A stretch of DNA of 8,212 bases from Rhodobacterales bacterium (GTDB lineage Bacteria; Pseudomonadota; Alphaproteobacteria; Rhodobacterales; Rhodobacteraceae): positions 1 to 8,212 of the forward strand of contig JAAFHS010000082.1 of NCBI GenBank assembly GCA_013298485.1. Reading direction: 5' to 3'. The position numbers and the translations under genes are program-made. How positions within the stretch are numbered: the stretch's first letter is position 1; every line of letters begins with the position of its first letter. Shown here piece by piece: positions 6,771-8,212 of the stretch. The notes under the pieces are model-generated. The model was not told where the DNA came from, made no database searches, and was given only the letters and a program-made list of their open reading frames with translations.

Positions 6771-6825
6771 GCGGCGACGGATCGACCGGCATGGCCATGA
6801 CTCCATCCGGTCGATCCGCCGCCGC
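6771..6825. repeat. Strong near-perfect hairpin / inverted repeat upstream of the excisionase-like gene
   Basis: CGGATCGACCGG (6778-6789) is perfectly complementary to CCGGTCGATCCG (6807-6818). After one A/C mismatch the stem continues with GCGGCG (6771-6776) and CGCCGC (6820-6825), giving 18 pairs in 19 positions around a 17-base loop that itself holds the palindrome ATGGCCAT. It ends 21 bases before the start codon at 6847 and is followed by only three Ts. Candidate roles are an operator for the downstream HTH protein, a rho-independent-like stop for transcripts coming from the operon, or a recombination-related site. Confidence 0.6.
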
Positions 6826-6846
6826 CCTTTAGCCTAGGATTGCGAT

Positions 6847-7095
6847 ATGGGTGCCGGAAATGTTGCCAAGAAGGGAGCGAAAACGAAGACGATCTGGTTT
6901 GGGTCACTGCCCGTCACGCTCCCGATTGAGCCGCTGACCGTGCGCATCCCGGTAGGCGTGCAGTTGACCGGCATCGGGCGGTCGAAGATTTACGAGCTGA
7001 TCGCGGCAGGCAAACTCGATACAATCAAGGTCGGTGCCTCAACTCTCATCACGGTCGCCAGCCTGAAGCGGCTTGTCCAAACGCAGAAGCGCTGA
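6847..7095 (+). CDS. Excisionase/AlpA-like helix-turn-helix DNA-binding protein
   Basis: This is a small basic protein of 82 residues. The ATG has a modest ribosome binding site (AGGAT, about 6836-6840). Residues 1-15 are lysine-rich. Residues about 30-78 match the MerR-like winged-helix domain of excisionase-family and AlpA-type proteins: PVGVQLTGIGRSKIYELIAAGKLDTIKVG, then a STLITVASLKRLV wing and helix. The pattern 'locate a helix, GxGRSKxYELIxxGxL, then KVGxxxxIxxxSLKxL' is typical of this group. Such proteins bend DNA at attachment sites to direct the integrase toward excision, or activate integrase transcription. It converges on the integrase with an 8-base gap, which supports a role in the same element. 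It could instead be a general phage-type regulator. The long inverted repeat at 6771-6825 just upstream is a candidate binding site. Confidence 0.8.
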   Translation: MGAGNVAKKGAKTKTIWFGSLPVTLPIEPLTVRIPVGVQLTGIGRSKIYELIAAGKLDTIKVGASTLITVASLKRLVQTQKR

Positions 7096-7103
7096 GTATC
7101 GGC

Positions 7104-8212
7104 TTACGGCGCCCCGATCTTCGCTTTAATGATCGTCGTGCCGTCGCGGAGCCGGTCGAGATAGTCAGACCAGTGCTGCATCATCCGAACCCGCTCATCC
7201 CAGTACTCTCCCCGCGTATAGGCACGACGAACCTTGTTGCCATCCGCATGGGCGAGTTGCCGTTCGATAGCATCAGGATTCCACTTGCCCATTTCGTTGA
7301 GCAATGTGCTCGCCATCGCACGGAAGCCGTGCGCGGTCATTTCGTCCTGGGCATAGCCGAGACGACGAAGGGCCGCGTTGATTGTGTTCTCCGACATCGG
7401 GCGTTTGGCCGAACGCAACGAAGGAAAGACCAACGGACTCAATCGAGCATCAGTTTCGATACCAACAATGATCGTCAGCGCCTGCCGAGACAGCGGCACC
7501 CGATGTTCGCGACGCATCTTCGTCTTGACCGCCGGGATGGTCCAGATCGCATTTTCCAGATCGAACTCACTCCATTCCGCATGGCGAAGTTCGCCGGGAC
7601 GGACGAAGACGTGAGGAAGCAATTGGAGGGCCGCCAGCGTCATCGGATGGCCCTGATAACTGTCGATGACCCGCAGCAGCGAACCCACTTCCACCGGCCT
7701 TGTAATAGCCGCCCTGTGCGTGACCTTGACCGAGGCAAGCGCGCCGCGCAGATCAGCGGATATGTCACGATTGGCGCGGGCCGTCGCGATGGCATAGCGG
7801 AACACCTGCCCGCAAGTGCTGCGCAGCCGTTTCGCGGACTCGTGCCGCCCCTTGGCCTCGAACTTGCGAAGGACCAGCAGCAGTTCGTGCGGGAGAATTT
7901 CCGCAATCGGGCGATTGCCGAGTGACGGGTAGGCGAAATCGAGCAGCCAGCGGATTTTGTTCAGCGTGGCGGGCGCCAACCCTTCCTTCTCGGCTTTGGC
8001 ATACCATTCTTCGGCGACCGGCTGGAACGTGTTGGCAGCAGCGACGCTCGCTGCAATCTTGTCCAGCCTGGCTTGTTCCGAAGGATCGCGACCGTTGGCG
8101 AGCAGCTTGCGCGCGTCGTCACGCTTGGCTCGGGCACCCGCCAGATCGACATCGGGCCAGACCCCGAAGGCGAGCGTCTTGTATCTTCCGAGGTAACGGT
8201 AGTTCATCCGCC
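7104..8212 (-). CDS. P4-type tyrosine recombinase/integrase, N-terminus cut by window edge
   Basis: The frame on the minus strand is open from the right edge to the TAA at 7104-7106. The Met codon at 8205-8207 is probably internal. It is preceded by an Arg codon, and the RMNYRYLGRYKTLAFGVWPDVDLAGAR segment matches the middle of the N-terminal arm-binding domain (DUF4102), so roughly 40 residues are missing. Counting from that Met: arm-binding domain to about 45, core-binding SAM-like domain about 58-160, catalytic domain about 170-350. Active-site candidates are Arg203 (in VRPGELR), Lys230 (before MRREHRVPLS), His293 and Arg296 (HGFR), His320 (LAH) and the nucleophile Tyr330 (RAYTRGEY). All are present, so the enzyme looks intact. 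This family inserts islands and prophages, usually at tRNA genes, but no tRNA is visible in the window. Transcription runs toward the operon, convergent with the small HTH gene. Confidence 0.92.
   Translation of the reverse strand, partial: RMNYRYLGRYKTLAFGVWPDVDLAGARAKRDDARKLLANGRDPSEQARLDKIAASVAAANTFQPVAEEWYAKAEKEGLAPATLNKIRWLLDFAYPSLGNRPIAEILPHELLLVLRKFEAKGRHESAKRLRSTCGQVFRYAIATARANRDISADLRGALASVKVTHRAAITRPVEVGSLLRVIDSYQGHPMTLAALQLLPHVFVRPGELRHAEWSEFDLENAIWTIPAVKTKMRREHRVPLSRQALTIIVGIETDARLSPLVFPSLRSAKRPMSENTINAALRRLGYAQDEMTAHGFRAMASTLLNEMGKWNPDAIERQLAHADGNKVRRAYTRGEYWDERVRMMQHWSDYLDRLRDGTTIIKAKIGAP

Larger units (their letters stand above)
6278..6846. other. 569-base non-coding region between the operon and the mobile-element genes
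   Basis: I find no credible gene here. Reading frames on both strands are short or low quality (rich in R, S, C and H) and match no family I recognise. The region looks less G/C-rich than the operon. It contains at least five inverted repeats, listed separately. No tRNA, tmRNA or transposase remnant is evident. It is the likely place for the junction between chromosomal genes and the integrase-bearing element, and for regulatory sequence of the gene at 6847. Confidence 0.6.

Noticed and set aside
6318..6806. 162-residue minus-strand open frame in the non-coding region
   Set aside because: Composition is rich in R, S, C and H, with no domain or ribosome binding site seen, and it spans several hairpins.
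7173..7925. 250-residue plus-strand open frame opposite the integrase
   Set aside because: It is a shadow of the integrase, which has all catalytic motifs on the minus strand.

Overview
The window looks like a high-GC alphaproteobacterial chromosome, most likely Rhodobacteraceae or a relative. This rests on the protein flavour, the G/C-ending codons and tight same-strand gene packing; there is no rRNA or other marker gene to confirm it. No tRNA, rRNA, CRISPR array or complete transposase was seen.

Region 1 (1 to about 6277, all + strand) is a compact run of six genes. Successive gaps are 2, 10, 3, 59 and 18 bases, so it probably forms one transcription unit that starts upstream of the window. 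In order it encodes: a Tm-1-like ATP-binding (UPF0261) protein, cut by the left edge; a TIM-barrel protein of the phosphoenolpyruvate hydrolase-like family; a 700-residue membrane-anchored flotillin/SPFH protein; a small SRPBCC (START/Bet v1-like) protein; a probably exported NTF2/SnoaL-like protein; and a fusion of a second SRPBCC domain to a full-length zinc-independent quinone oxidoreductase. The first two genes correspond to the two halves of the plant antiviral protein Tm-1. The two SRPBCC domains are paralogues of each other. The operon combines a membrane-microdomain scaffold, two hydrophobic-ligand pockets, a small periplasmic fold and an NADPH-dependent reductase. This suggests handling of a hydrophobic or quinone-like compound at the membrane, but the substrate is unknown and that idea is inference.

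Region 2 (6278-6846) has no convincing gene and contains several inverted repeats. The strongest are a 13-bp perfect inverted repeat with a competing alternative partner, and a hairpin of 18 pairs in 19 positions just upstream of the next gene. It probably holds the junction between the operon and a mobile element, plus regulatory sequence.

Region 3 (6847-8212) is the end of a mobile element: a small excisionase/AlpA-like DNA-binding protein (+) converging, with an 8-base gap, on a P4-type tyrosine integrase (-) whose N-terminus runs off the right edge. Neither attachment site could be located.
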